DNA of 64,000 nucleotides, from NCBI RefSeq assembly GCF_000255135.1, contig NC_016751.1, positions 930,001 to 994,000 of the forward strand, written 5' to 3'. The position numbers were made by a program, and so were the translations under genes. Each line of letters begins with the position of its first letter. Positions within the stretch are counted from its first letter, which is position 1. The notes beneath the pieces are model-generated. The model was not told where the DNA came from. It saw only the letters and a program-made list of their open reading frames with translations, and ran no database searches. This DNA is from Marinitoga piezophila KA3 (GTDB lineage: Bacteria > Thermotogota > Thermotogae > Petrotogales > Petrotogaceae). Positions 26,133 to 35,687 of this stretch are shown piece by piece.

Positions 26133-27584
26133 ATGGGCGTTTTAGACGGATTAAAACCTGAAAAAGTTTTTAAATTTTTTGAAGAAATAAGTATGATTCC
26201 AAGATGTTCTGGTAATGAAAAAGCCATTAGCGATTATCTTGTTAAATTTGCAAAAGAAAGAAATCTTGAATATATTCAGGATGATGCATTAAATGTAATT
26301 ATAAAAAAACCTGCAACCCCTGGCTATGAAAATGTTCCTGGAGTTATTATACAGGGACATATAGATATGGTATGTGAAAAAACTTCTGATAGTAATCATG
26401 ATTTCTCAAAGGATCCTTTAAAACTTCAAATAGATGGTGATTTCATAAAAGCTACAAATACCACTTTAGGTGCTGATAATGGAATTGCTGTAGCTTATGC
26501 GCTTGCAATACTTGATTCTGACGACATTGAACATCCGTATATTGAAGTGTTGATGACAACTGAAGAAGAAACAGGAATGGGCGGAGCTAATGCTTTAGAT
26601 CCAGAATTATTAAAAGGAAAGGTATTATTAAATATCGATTCTGAAGAAGAAGGAATCTTTTACGTAAGCTGTGCTGGTGGTTTAAGGGATATAATTACAT
26701 TACCTATTGAATTTATGGATGCACCATCAGGTTTTAAATCATATGAAATAAAAGTTTTTGGTCTTCAGGGTGGCCATTCAGGAATGGAAATAATAAAACA
26801 AAGAGGAAATGCAAATAAACTTCTTGGAAGAGTTTTATATGATTTAAATAAAAAAATAGAAGTTTATGGTATTTCAATTGATGGTGGAGATAAGAGCAAT
26901 GCCATCCCAAGGGAAGCTACTGCAAAAATTCTTACTAAAGATAAAGCAAAATTAATTGAAATTATAGATTATTGGAAAAAGGTATTCAAAAATGAATTTT
27001 CTATTACAGATCCTGATGTTGAATTATCTGTAAATGAAATTGAGCATTATAATAAAGTTATGACAAAAGATTCGTTTGAGAAAGCTATAAACATTTTAAT
27101 GCTTGTTCATGACGGAATTCAAACAATGAGTAAAGCAATAGAAGGTCTTGTAGAAAGCTCAAGTAATCTTGGCGTTGTTAAAACTTTCGATAATAGAATT
27201 GAATTTACAAGCGCCACAAGAAGTTCTGTTGAGACATTAAGAGATCTTATTCATAATAAAGCTGAAATTATAGCAAAGTTAAATGGCGCTAAAATTACAA
27301 CAAATGCTCCATATCCTGCATGGGAATATAAAAAAGATTCTAAAATTAGAGAATTAATGAAAAAGGTTTATAAAGATATGTACGGAAAAGAACCGGAAAT
27401 AACAGCTATTCATGCTGGACTTGAATGTGGTATTTTATCCGGAAAAATGAAAGATGTGGACATGATTTCATTTGGACCAAATATTTATGGTGCTCATACA
27501 CCTGAAGAAAAATTGAGTATTTCTTCAACACAAAGGGTATGGGAATTTCTTCTTAACGTATTAAAAGAAATGAAAAATTATTGA
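26133..27584 (+). CDS. pepD: Aminoacyl-histidine dipeptidase (M20C)
   Basis: 483 aa. Di-zinc peptidase with GHIDMVCEK, LGADNGIAVAYALA, TTEEETGMGGA and GLQGGHSGMEI; C-terminal FGPNIYGAHTPEE. Cleaves dipeptides with broad specificity. GGAGGG precedes ATG 26133. In an apparent two-gene operon ending in a strong terminator. Confidence 0.93.
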   Translation: MGVLDGLKPEKVFKFFEEISMIPRCSGNEKAISDYLVKFAKERNLEYIQDDALNVIIKKPATPGYENVPGVIIQGHIDMVCEKTSDSNHDFSKDPLKLQIDGDFIKATNTTLGADNGIAVAYALAILDSDDIEHPYIEVLMTTEEETGMGGANALDPELLKGKVLLNIDSEEEGIFYVSCAGGLRDIITLPIEFMDAPSGFKSYEIKVFGLQGGHSGMEIIKQRGNANKLLGRVLYDLNKKIEVYGISIDGGDKSNAIPREATAKILTKDKAKLIEIIDYWKKVFKNEFSITDPDVELSVNEIEHYNKVMTKDSFEKAINILMLVHDGIQTMSKAIEGLVESSSNLGVVKTFDNRIEFTSATRSSVETLRDLIHNKAEIIAKLNGAKITTNAPYPAWEYKKDSKIRELMKKVYKDMYGKEPEITAIHAGLECGILSGKMKDVDMISFGPNIYGAHTPEEKLSISSTQRVWEFLLNVLKEMKNY

Positions 27585-27612
27585 AAAACCCCCGTCTAAC
27601 GGGGGTTTTCTT
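27585..27612 (+). terminator. Terminator after pepD (bidirectional)
   Basis: AAAACCCCCGT/ACGGGGGTTTT stem with a very short loop followed by CTTTA; symmetric A/T flanks also serve the convergent minus-strand gene ending at 27615. Confidence 0.9.
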
Positions 27613-27614
27613 TA

Positions 27615-28970
27615 TCAAAGACTATTTATAACTCTTTTAGATATTTCGTTATGTTTTTCTATAATTTTCGGAAGTTCTTCATCTAATATTTCTCCATCTT
27701 TTATTCTAATTTTACCATTGATTACTGAAAGATCTACCTGTTTTCCATCGCACATTAACACTGCACCAAGTGGATCATCAAGGCCTCCTGCAAACTCAAG
27801 TCTATTAAGGTTAAAACCTATAAAGTCTGCAGCTTTTCCAATTTCAAGACTTCCTATATAATCATCCATTCTTAACACTCTTGCTCCGCCCATTGTTCCC
27901 ATCTTTAACGCTTCTCTTACTGTTAAAGCATCCGCACCATATTTTACTCTTTGAAGCAACAATGCATTTCTAACCTCTGCTATCATATTATTTGTATCAT
28001 TACTTGCGCTCCCGTCTACTGCAATCCCTATGCGTATTTTATCTTTCATTTCTGTAACTGGTGCAATACCTGAGCCCAATCTCATATTTGATGATGGACA
28101 ATGAGCCATTCCAACATCATTTTTTGCCAATTTATCTATATCGCTTTCGTTTAACCATACAAGATGTGCAAACCATGCTCTTGGATTTAACCATCCAAGT
28201 TCTTCCATGTAATCTACTGGTCTTTTACCAAAACGTTCTATACAATAATTCTCTTCATCAAGTGTTTCTGCAACATGTGTATGGATTAATACGTCATATT
28301 CATCGGCAATTTTTACTGTTTCTCTCATTAAATCTGCTGTTACTGAAAATGGAGAACATGGAGCAAGTGCTACTCGTAACATTGAGTATTTTGATGAATC
28401 ATGATATTTTTCTATTACCCTAATGCTTTCTTTTATGATTTCTTTTTCTGTTTGAACAACGCTATCTGGTGGTAATCCTCCATCTTTTTTACTCATTGAC
28501 ATACTTCCTCTTGTAGGATGGAACCTAATACCAGTTTTTATAGCTCCTTCTACTTCAGCGTCAAATGCCTCATTTAATCCGTATGGATAAAGATATAAAT
28601 GGTCTGTAGTGGTTGTTACACCTGTTTTCATCATTTCATAATTACCAATTATTGAGCTGATGTAGAATCCTTCTCTATCTATATTTTTCCAGCGTTCATA
28701 TAAAAATACAAGCCAGTCAAAAAGTTTTGCATTTTGTGCTCCTTTTACATTTCTTGTTAATGTTTGATATAAGTGATGATGTGTATTTACAAAACCTGGC
28801 ATTATAAGCATGTCTTTACAATCAATAATTTCATCAACTTCCTCATCGAAGTTCCCGCTACCTATATCTTTTATCACATTATCTTCAACAAGAATATAGG
28901 CGTTTTCAATTTCAGTATCTTTATTATCAAAAGTGGCAAGATATGAAATATTTTTGAATAACTTTCTCAT
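27615..28970 (-). CDS. Amidohydrolase, 8-oxoguanine deaminase/SsnA-like
   Basis: 451 aa cytosine-deaminase-type metal hydrolase: metal motif MPGFVNTHHHLYQTLTR, TTTTDHLYLYP, second His pair HTHVAET, FAHLVWL, CPSSNMRLGSG and the metal Asp in IAVDGSASND. The closest family by eye is 8-oxoguanine deaminase and the related SsnA/atrazine chlorohydrolase group. It overlaps the PLP-enzyme gene by 4 nt and shares an operon with a molybdenum hydroxylase, supporting a purine or N-heterocycle pathway (inference). Confidence 0.82.
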   Translation of the reverse strand: MRKLFKNISYLATFDNKDTEIENAYILVEDNVIKDIGSGNFDEEVDEIIDCKDMLIMPGFVNTHHHLYQTLTRNVKGAQNAKLFDWLVFLYERWKNIDREGFYISSIIGNYEMMKTGVTTTTDHLYLYPYGLNEAFDAEVEGAIKTGIRFHPTRGSMSMSKKDGGLPPDSVVQTEKEIIKESIRVIEKYHDSSKYSMLRVALAPCSPFSVTADLMRETVKIADEYDVLIHTHVAETLDEENYCIERFGKRPVDYMEELGWLNPRAWFAHLVWLNESDIDKLAKNDVGMAHCPSSNMRLGSGIAPVTEMKDKIRIGIAVDGSASNDTNNMIAEVRNALLLQRVKYGADALTVREALKMGTMGGARVLRMDDYIGSLEIGKAADFIGFNLNRLEFAGGLDDPLGAVLMCDGKQVDLSVINGKIRIKDGEILDEELPKIIEKHNEISKRVINSL

Positions 28971-30382
28971 TCGTCAAGCCACACCTTTCTTAAAGTTGCT
29001 TTATGTTCTTCCCTATATTGTTCAAGCATTTTATCCATTTCTTTTACTTTTCTCTGATGTTCTTCCCAATATGCCTGTTCCTTTTGTGCATTTAATTCTT
29101 CAAGCGTTTTTCCCTGTTGTTCTATCCATGTATAGTATTTTAGATTATGCCATCTTTCTCTGTTATACTTGTCTCCTTCGAAGATACCTGATGTTTCCTG
29201 ATAAAGGAATATTCTTTCCACTCTTGATTTTGCTTCAGCTCTATCCAATTTTCCATATGTTTTTGTCATCTGTTCCATAACTGAATGATATCTATCTATA
29301 TTATCTGTTGCAACAACAAAGATATTATCATCTGATTTTAAATTATAGAATTTAGCCATTTTTATTGCACCGATAACATTAGCAACACCTGATATACCAA
29401 ATTTATCTGAAATATATTCAACCATTTCTGGATCTACAAATTCCTTAAGGAATTTTTTACCTTCTTCATCTGTTAATACCTGAAGCATTTTTTTACTATC
29501 TATATCGTCAACAAGTACTACCGCATCATTATTCATTACATTATGAATCCATGTAACGTGTTTATCCCCAATTCCCTGAATATCATGTCCGCCATATCCA
29601 TTTAATGAAATTGTTGGACATTGTACAGGTTCCATAGCTACAACCTTAACTTCAGGAAATTCCTGTTTTACTCTATCTCCACTGGCAATTGTTCCCGCAG
29701 AACCTACTCCCAATACAATTGCTGCAATTCTTTCATTACCTATATGATATCTTCTAACTGTTTCTATCATTGTATTACCTGTTACATAGTAATGAAATCT
29801 GTAGTTCCCAAATGCTTCAAACTGGTTCAATATTCTAATATGTTCTGGATCCTGTTCGTATAGTTCTTTGGATTTATCATATATCTCTTTAACGTTTGAT
29901 TCACAACCTGGTGTTGGAATAACGTCTGAACCATACTTTCTGATAATATCAAATCTTTCCTGACTCATTTCTTCAGGCAATAATACAAGAGAATCATAGT
30001 TCATTCTTGAACTTACAAATGCTCCACCTATTCCATAATTTCCTGTTGATGGCCATACCAATTTATGTATTGATGGATCAACTTCATGTGTAATTGTTTT
30101 TTCCATCAATACAGAATATGTTGCTCCAACCTTATGACTTCCTGATGGAAAATCTTTTGCATATAGCACTATAATATTTGCTTCAACACCTGTTAATTCT
30201 TTTGGCATAACAAAATATCTAATTTCATTGTTTTCATCCTTCCAGGATATATTAAAAAGGTTAATTGGATGAAGCGGATCCTTTTCTTTCATTTCAATAG
30301 CTCTCTGTCTAATCTCTGGATCGATTTTTTCTGGATGTAGCATTTCTTCATATGTAGGTCCTACTATAGGCACTTTTTTCAT
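28967..30382 (-). CDS. Fold-type II PLP-dependent lyase/synthase
   Basis: 471 aa of the tryptophan-synthase-beta/threonine-synthase superfamily: PSGSHKVGATYSV carries the PLP Lys, WPSTGNYGIGGAF the substrate loop, and VLGVGSAGTIASGD the phosphate-binding Gly loop. A charged C-terminal tail (about 400-471) is extra. Specific reaction not evident; YgeX-type ammonia lyases occur in purine-degradation clusters, but this protein is longer and the match is uncertain. Sits between the hydroxylase and the amidohydrolase genes. Confidence 0.75.
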   Translation of the reverse strand: MKKVPIVGPTYEEMLHPEKIDPEIRQRAIEMKEKDPLHPINLFNISWKDENNEIRYFVMPKELTGVEANIIVLYAKDFPSGSHKVGATYSVLMEKTITHEVDPSIHKLVWPSTGNYGIGGAFVSSRMNYDSLVLLPEEMSQERFDIIRKYGSDVIPTPGCESNVKEIYDKSKELYEQDPEHIRILNQFEAFGNYRFHYYVTGNTMIETVRRYHIGNERIAAIVLGVGSAGTIASGDRVKQEFPEVKVVAMEPVQCPTISLNGYGGHDIQGIGDKHVTWIHNVMNNDAVVLVDDIDSKKMLQVLTDEEGKKFLKEFVDPEMVEYISDKFGISGVANVIGAIKMAKFYNLKSDDNIFVVATDNIDRYHSVMEQMTKTYGKLDRAEAKSRVERIFLYQETSGIFEGDKYNRERWHNLKYYTWIEQQGKTLEELNAQKEQAYWEEHQRKVKEMDKMLEQYREEHKATLRKVWLDE

Positions 30383-30401
30383 ACTATTACCCCCCTGAGT
30401 T

Positions 30402-32657
30402 TTATATTATATCTTCCATAGATATTGGAATTTTTGTTATTTTTTTACCTGTTGCATGCGCAACCGCATTTGCTATTGAAGGTGGTGCTGTCATCAATGA
30501 AGGCTCTCCTATACCTTTAGCCCCAAACGGCCCATATGGAAATTCTTCTTCTACAACATCAGCAACAATTTCAGGTATATCCTTTATTGTTGGAATTATA
30601 TAATTATTAAAGTTATCTGTTATAATTTTTCCTTCTTTTTGCATTATTTCTTCCATAATAGCATGCCCCATACCCTGAACAGCTCCGCCTTGAATCTGTC
30701 CAATTACTCCGTCATAATTTATTGCTTTTCCTATATCGTGGGAAATCCACATCTTTTTTACATCAATCTTTCCTGTTAATGTATCAACTTCAACAAGGGA
30801 TAATTGTGTAGAATAAGTATAAGTAACATATGCCTCGCCAACTCCATTTTCCATATCAAAATGAAGTTTAGGTGACTTAAACCAGCCCGATTCATTGAGC
30901 TTTACATTGGCATCATTGGCCATTTTAGCAATTTCATCAAAGGTAAAGTTTTTATCCTTTATTTTATAATACCCAAGATTAATTTCTATATCAGATTTTT
31001 CAACATCAAATTTATCAGATAAAAACTCAAGTATGTTGTTTTTAATCTTTTCTGCAGCATCTTTTGCTGCATTACCACTAAATATTGTTGTTCTTGAAGC
31101 AACTGTTGGACCACTATCCTGAACAATAAATGTATCTGTCTGCAATACTTTTATTTTTTCAAGTTTTTGCCCTAATATCTCAGAAACAATCATTGATATT
31201 GCCGTTTTAGAACCCTGACCAATTTCAGTACCCCCAAACATTATGTTTATTGTTCCGTCTGGAAATACATGAACTTCTGAATTTGATGCATCAAGATGTT
31301 GCCCGCCAGCACCAAGACTAACCCCGTATATAATATGAGACCATCCCAACCCACGTTTTTTTATTTTATTTGTTTTATTAAATTCTTCAACTTCCTTTTT
31401 TAGCTCTTCATAATTTGATAGTTTTTTAATATTTTCCAGTGTTTTTTTAGCTCCAACAGAAAATTCTAATTTATGACCTGTTGATGTTTCCGCACCAACT
31501 TCAAGAGCATTTTTATAACGTATTTCCCACGGATCTATATTTAATTTTTCCGCTGCTTCATCCATTACTCTTTCTATAGCAAATAATACCTGTGGTGAAC
31601 CAAATCCTCTAAATGCACCACATGGAACTTTATTTGTATATACACCATAAACATCTACATGTACATTTGGAACATTGTATGCTCCAGCTGCATGTGTAAG
31701 CGTTCGATACATTACTATTGGCGATAATGTTGAATATGCTCCCATATCAAGATAAGATTCAACCTTTACTCCAAGTAAAGTTCCATCTTTCTTAAACGCT
31801 ACTTTATAATGAGATTTTGATGGATGTCTTTTACTTGTTTCTTTTATATCGTGTTCTCTGGAATATATTAACTTCACAGGCCTTTTTGTTAAATATGAAA
31901 GCAAAGCTGCCTTCGAAGCAATATATGATGGAACATCTTCTTTTCCACCAAAACCGCCGCCAGTTTCCATTTGAATTACATCTACTTTATTAAATGGAAT
32001 GTCGAGTATTTCAGAAACGTCTTCCTGAACATAGAAAGGACATTGCATCGAGGCATATATTTTCATTATTTCACCATCATAATATGCTACCGCTCCCTGT
32101 GTTTCAAGATATGCCTGTTCCTGATAATCTGTTCTGAATTCTCTTTCAATTACAAGATCAGCATTTTCAAATGCTTTATCTATTTCTCCACGTCTTATTT
32201 TCTTATGAAATGCTATATTGGATTCAGGATCATGTACTTTTATTTCATCTTTTATGGATTCTTCTATAGTAAGTACCGGCTGTAATTCTTCAATTTCAAA
32301 CTTTACTTTTTTAATAGCTTCTTCTACAGCTTCTTTTGTCTCACCTGCAATTAATGCAATAGCATCATGTTCAAAACGTATTTTCTCCCCAACAGGAACC
32401 AAAAACCACATATCCTTTATTAAAACTCCAAATTTGTTTGTTCCCGGTACATCTTTATATGTTGCCACTTTTATTATCCCGGAAACGTTTTCAGCCTCAG
32501 ATATATCAATACTTTTTAAGATACCATGAGGAACATTTGAATAAACAACACCTGCATAAATCATTCTATCTAAATATAAATCAGGTGTATATTTGGCTTC
32601 GCCATATGCTTTTTCATGAGCTTCTATTCTTTTCGCAACCTTTCCAACTATTTTCAT
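30402..32657 (-). CDS. Molybdenum hydroxylase large subunit (xanthine dehydrogenase family)
   Basis: 751 aa, the molybdopterin-binding subunit: N-terminal a/b hammerhead (GEAKYTPDL), ETGGGFGGKE, GAFRGFGSPQ, FGGTEIGQGSKT and the catalytic Glu in GAKGIGEPSLMTAPP. Hydroxylates an aromatic N-heterocycle or purine. The FAD and [2Fe-2S] subunits that normally accompany it are not adjacent in the window. Resembles the stand-alone XdhD-type subunits in purine-catabolic clusters. Start ATG 32657 follows a GGGGGG tract. Confidence 0.88.
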   Translation of the reverse strand: MKIVGKVAKRIEAHEKAYGEAKYTPDLYLDRMIYAGVVYSNVPHGILKSIDISEAENVSGIIKVATYKDVPGTNKFGVLIKDMWFLVPVGEKIRFEHDAIALIAGETKEAVEEAIKKVKFEIEELQPVLTIEESIKDEIKVHDPESNIAFHKKIRRGEIDKAFENADLVIEREFRTDYQEQAYLETQGAVAYYDGEIMKIYASMQCPFYVQEDVSEILDIPFNKVDVIQMETGGGFGGKEDVPSYIASKAALLSYLTKRPVKLIYSREHDIKETSKRHPSKSHYKVAFKKDGTLLGVKVESYLDMGAYSTLSPIVMYRTLTHAAGAYNVPNVHVDVYGVYTNKVPCGAFRGFGSPQVLFAIERVMDEAAEKLNIDPWEIRYKNALEVGAETSTGHKLEFSVGAKKTLENIKKLSNYEELKKEVEEFNKTNKIKKRGLGWSHIIYGVSLGAGGQHLDASNSEVHVFPDGTINIMFGGTEIGQGSKTAISMIVSEILGQKLEKIKVLQTDTFIVQDSGPTVASRTTIFSGNAAKDAAEKIKNNILEFLSDKFDVEKSDIEINLGYYKIKDKNFTFDEIAKMANDANVKLNESGWFKSPKLHFDMENGVGEAYVTYTYSTQLSLVEVDTLTGKIDVKKMWISHDIGKAINYDGVIGQIQGGAVQGMGHAIMEEIMQKEGKIITDNFNNYIIPTIKDIPEIVADVVEEEFPYGPFGAKGIGEPSLMTAPPSIANAVAHATGKKITKIPISMEDII

Positions 32658-32895
32658 ATATTATCCCCCCGAAATACTATTGAATTATTTTTTAACTCTA
32701 GATTAAATTTTACCTTATTTTAGGCTTATTTTAATAACTCGTTTTAAAAAGAAAAAGTTTCTTTTTTAAACTTAAATAAACATAACGTCGTTAAATCCGT
32801 TTTATTCGAGAATATAGAAAAATATTCTTTTTATTATATTGATTTGTCCAGGATAAAAATATTATAATATAAAAGTTTCTAAAATATCGATTATA

Positions 32896-32934
32896 AAAGA
32901 AAAACAACCCCTTACAACGGGGTTGTTTTTCTTT
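32896..32934 (-). terminator. Terminator after the PHP hydrolase (bidirectional)
   Basis: AACAACCCC/GGGGTTGTT stem with a 7-nt loop, flanked by AAAGAAA and TTTCTTT, so it works either way. It ends the minus-strand gene stopping at 32933. The rest of 32658-32895 holds a GAATAT/ATATTC hairpin near 32812 but no gene. Confidence 0.85.
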
Positions 32935-34657
32935 ATTGGATTCTCAATAGCTTTTTTACAAAAGTTAGATTTTCATCATTTAAAAATGGATTACCAGGAA
33001 ATATCACAAAATTTTTATTTAATACAAAACCTCTTTCTTTATTTTTATATAAAATTCTCCATGCTTCATTATAATAAATATTATTAACTTTTATATTTTC
33101 TATTTTTTCATCAGTTACAGTAAAACGAGATGGAATTAATGAAAGAACATATTTATTCTTTTCATCAAGAATAATACCTATTCGTTTCTTTTTAGCGATT
33201 TCTAACAATCTTTTCAATATTTCTTCGCTATTTATACTTTTAGCGTTTATAATTATTGCTTTCGATGTATCGTTAATCTCGTTTATTACTTTATATGAAT
33301 TTTCTAACTTACTTATCTCGACATTTATTACAGAAATTGTATCTTGATTTAATAAATTTACCTCCTTGCTGTACCATAATAAATTATTTATATAGATCTC
33401 CATTTTTGCATTTGATATATCAGGTGTTTTAAAAGACAATGGAATCAAAGATTTTTCATATGGTTTCAAAATTAAATCTTTTTCAAAAACTATATTATCA
33501 TTAATTTTTATTTTTACCGGAGAATTTTCTACATTATTTCCTGTATTATAAAAATAAAGATTCAATGTATTTTCCGAATTTCTATATAATTTTATATCAG
33601 GAACATTGAAAATTCTAATTCTATTTTCTGGTTCGTACCATATTGGCGATGATACTATTTCATCACCATCCATCTGTTTAAAGTATACAAAAAGCCAGAA
33701 ATATGGTGAGGTTACCTTTATTTTTACAACTTCATTAATCTTATTTCCATTAGGTGATAACTCATAAATTTTATCTGGAGTATATACCTTTAATTCTGAA
33801 AGAGAATTTTCATCTTCATATTCAATTTTCAAGGATATTTCCCCGGGCATTTTATCATAATAATATATATCTCCCATTTCAGCATTATCTGTTTCTACCC
33901 ATATTTTTGCATTCTTATCTTCAGTTCCATATGTTTTCCTATTCCACATTGCTTTTAATAAACCGTCTTTACTTCTGGATAATACCCATACTCCTGTTCT
34001 TGAATCATTAGCAGTTCCCCAATTTGCTTTATGATTGTCCTGTCCAATTGTAGCGCCAAGATGCCAGCCTTTTTTCAAGGCTACAATATAATTTGAAAAC
34101 ATTTCAGGTGTAATTGTATCGTTTTTTGACCAATTTCCATTTCCAACTTCAACAAGATTTAAATAATTATCTGCTTCAGGATAATATTCAAAATTTTTAA
34201 ATGTACCAAACATCGATATTGGGTGATTAAATTGGGCCAAAGCTTTTTCATTTATTAGCCACTTATAAAATTCTTCTATTGTGGTATCAATATTTCTACT
34301 TGTCCACTCTTTTGACCCATATACATTAATATGCCCACTACCAGCAGTCCACTCAAATCCAGCAAGTGCAATAAAATTTTTTGTCGTATTTTCTTCCGCC
34401 ATTCTTTTCATTACTAAAAATTTATCTTCACCATTATATAATGCTTCAAAATAATAAGCATGGTCTGTAACAGCATGAAAATCAAGTTTGGCAATATCTC
34501 TTGCATATTTATATGCATCTGCTGGTGTAGTGTTTACTGCACCATCAGAAAATGCAGTATGCGAATGTGGATTACCAAAAAGTAATATATATTTTTGTGG
34601 AAAAGAAAACAAAGATACTATCATTAAAATGAAAATAAACAAAAACAGTTTTTTCAA
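32933..34657 (-). CDS. Secreted PHP-domain metallohydrolase (CehA/McbA-like)
   Basis: 574 aa with a signal peptide (LFLFIFILMIVSLFSF). PHP-type metal motifs follow at once: GNPHSHTAFSDG, FHAVTDHAYYF, GFEWT, QFNHP and GQDNHKANWG. These define a CehA/McbA-like phosphoesterase or hydrolase facing the periplasm. The C-terminal part (about 270-574) is beta-rich and contains a CARDB-like segment (LYFYNTGNNVENSPVKIKIN). Start is TTG 34657 behind AAAGGGTGAG. Its promoter has TGATATAAT at 34702-34710. Substrate unknown. Confidence 0.82.
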   Translation of the reverse strand: MKKLFLFIFILMIVSLFSFPQKYILLFGNPHSHTAFSDGAVNTTPADAYKYARDIAKLDFHAVTDHAYYFEALYNGEDKFLVMKRMAEENTTKNFIALAGFEWTAGSGHINVYGSKEWTSRNIDTTIEEFYKWLINEKALAQFNHPISMFGTFKNFEYYPEADNYLNLVEVGNGNWSKNDTITPEMFSNYIVALKKGWHLGATIGQDNHKANWGTANDSRTGVWVLSRSKDGLLKAMWNRKTYGTEDKNAKIWVETDNAEMGDIYYYDKMPGEISLKIEYEDENSLSELKVYTPDKIYELSPNGNKINEVVKIKVTSPYFWLFVYFKQMDGDEIVSSPIWYEPENRIRIFNVPDIKLYRNSENTLNLYFYNTGNNVENSPVKIKINDNIVFEKDLILKPYEKSLIPLSFKTPDISNAKMEIYINNLLWYSKEVNLLNQDTISVINVEISKLENSYKVINEINDTSKAIIINAKSINSEEILKRLLEIAKKKRIGIILDEKNKYVLSLIPSRFTVTDEKIENIKVNNIYYNEAWRILYKNKERGFVLNKNFVIFPGNPFLNDENLTFVKKLLRIQ

Positions 34658-34701
34658 TTATCTCACCCTTTCCTTAAATTAGTTAGTTTTAATAACATTG
34701 T

Positions 34702-34710
34702 ATTATATCA
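34702..34710 (-). promoter_or_regulatory. Extended -10 promoter of the PHP hydrolase gene
   Basis: TGATATAAT on the minus strand about 45 nt before the TTG start. Confidence 0.55.
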
Positions 34711-34767
34711 TAATTTAAATACCTTTTTTAAAATAAAATACCTTTACTTTTTTAGATTAAAAAATTG

Positions 34768-34776
34768 TGCTATAAT
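34768..34776 (+). promoter_or_regulatory. Extended -10 promoter of the GNAT gene
   Basis: TGCTATAAT 27 nt before the start codon, placing the transcript start only about 20 nt before the ATG. Confidence 0.55.
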
Positions 34777-34803
34777 TATAATGTAGGGGAAGGAGGGATC
34801 TTT

Positions 34804-35649
34804 ATGGATTTCAAAAAAGCCAGTGAAGTTTCAAAAGGAATAATTGTCGATCTTGTAAATAAAACTTTTGCAGATTATGAAGTACCTGTCAATTGGACAT
34901 TAACCTCATTTGAGCTTGATATAAGAGAAAATTCAATTTCTCTTGATGACTCTTATATAGTATTTGAGGACGAAAAACCCATTGGATTTTCATTGGTTTC
35001 AATTAGAGGAGCAAGGGGAAGAATCGATGCTTTTGGTTTTTTAAAGGAATACAGATTAAAAGGCTACGGTTCTGAGCTTTTATACTATACACTTGAAAAA
35101 ATGAAATGGAAAGGCATTTCTAAAGTTACACTTGAGGTTGTAGATACTGAAACAAGCGCAAAAAAGTTTTATGCTAAACATGGTTTTAAAGAAAAACGCG
35201 TTTTGGAAAGCTTCATACGTTATTTAGAAAAAACTGATGAGATTAAATTTGGATATTCTATTGTTGATCATAAATGGATTCATGATAGGGCAGTTGAAGC
35301 TTTGCATTATATTGGAAGAAAACCAAATTGGCAAAGAGAGCCTAAAACTTTAGATCTTTCCTATGATAGATACCAAATGGAAAAAATCACTTCAAAAGGC
35401 TTTTCAATTGGTTATGTGGTTTGGGGAATGACATCAAAAGGGGCGTTTATTGTAGATGTTGCACCTTTGGTTGATGAAACAAAATATGAGGATATTGTAA
35501 AAGACCTTTTAAATAGATTCGCTGATTTAAAATTCAAAGACGTAACTATGGTATCTCTTCCAGAAGATGATCCTTTAAACAAAATACTAAAAAAATTCAA
35601 CTTCAATGTATTTTTAAAACAGGTAGAAATGGAAAAAAGAATACATTAA
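34804..35649 (+). CDS. GNAT-family N-acetyltransferase
   Basis: 281 aa from ATG 34804 (AAGGAGGGA 6 nt upstream). The N-terminal GNAT domain has the acetyl-CoA loop EYRLKGYGSELL (R/Q-x-x-G-x-G/A type), beta-4 IDAFGFL and the VTLEVVDTETSAKKFYAKHGFKE segment. The second half (about 150-281) resembles a degenerate second GNAT fold. Acceptor unknown; monocistronic between its own promoter and terminator. Confidence 0.88.
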   Translation: MDFKKASEVSKGIIVDLVNKTFADYEVPVNWTLTSFELDIRENSISLDDSYIVFEDEKPIGFSLVSIRGARGRIDAFGFLKEYRLKGYGSELLYYTLEKMKWKGISKVTLEVVDTETSAKKFYAKHGFKEKRVLESFIRYLEKTDEIKFGYSIVDHKWIHDRAVEALHYIGRKPNWQREPKTLDLSYDRYQMEKITSKGFSIGYVVWGMTSKGAFIVDVAPLVDETKYEDIVKDLLNRFADLKFKDVTMVSLPEDDPLNKILKKFNFNVFLKQVEMEKRIH

Positions 35650-35651
35650 AA

Positions 35652-35684
35652 AAATGCTCTGGTTTTAACCAGAGCATTTTTTTA
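35652..35684 (+). terminator. Terminator after the GNAT gene (bidirectional)
   Basis: AATGCTCTGGTT/AACCAGAGCATT stem followed by TTTTTATT, with an A-run on the other side; also ends the convergent carboxyltransferase gene. Confidence 0.9.
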
Positions 35685-35687
35685 TTA

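Noticed and set aside
32812-32895. Possible second small RNA upstream of the bidirectional terminator at 32896
   Set aside because: Only a poor plus-strand -10 is visible and the terminator is explained by the convergent PHP-hydrolase gene.
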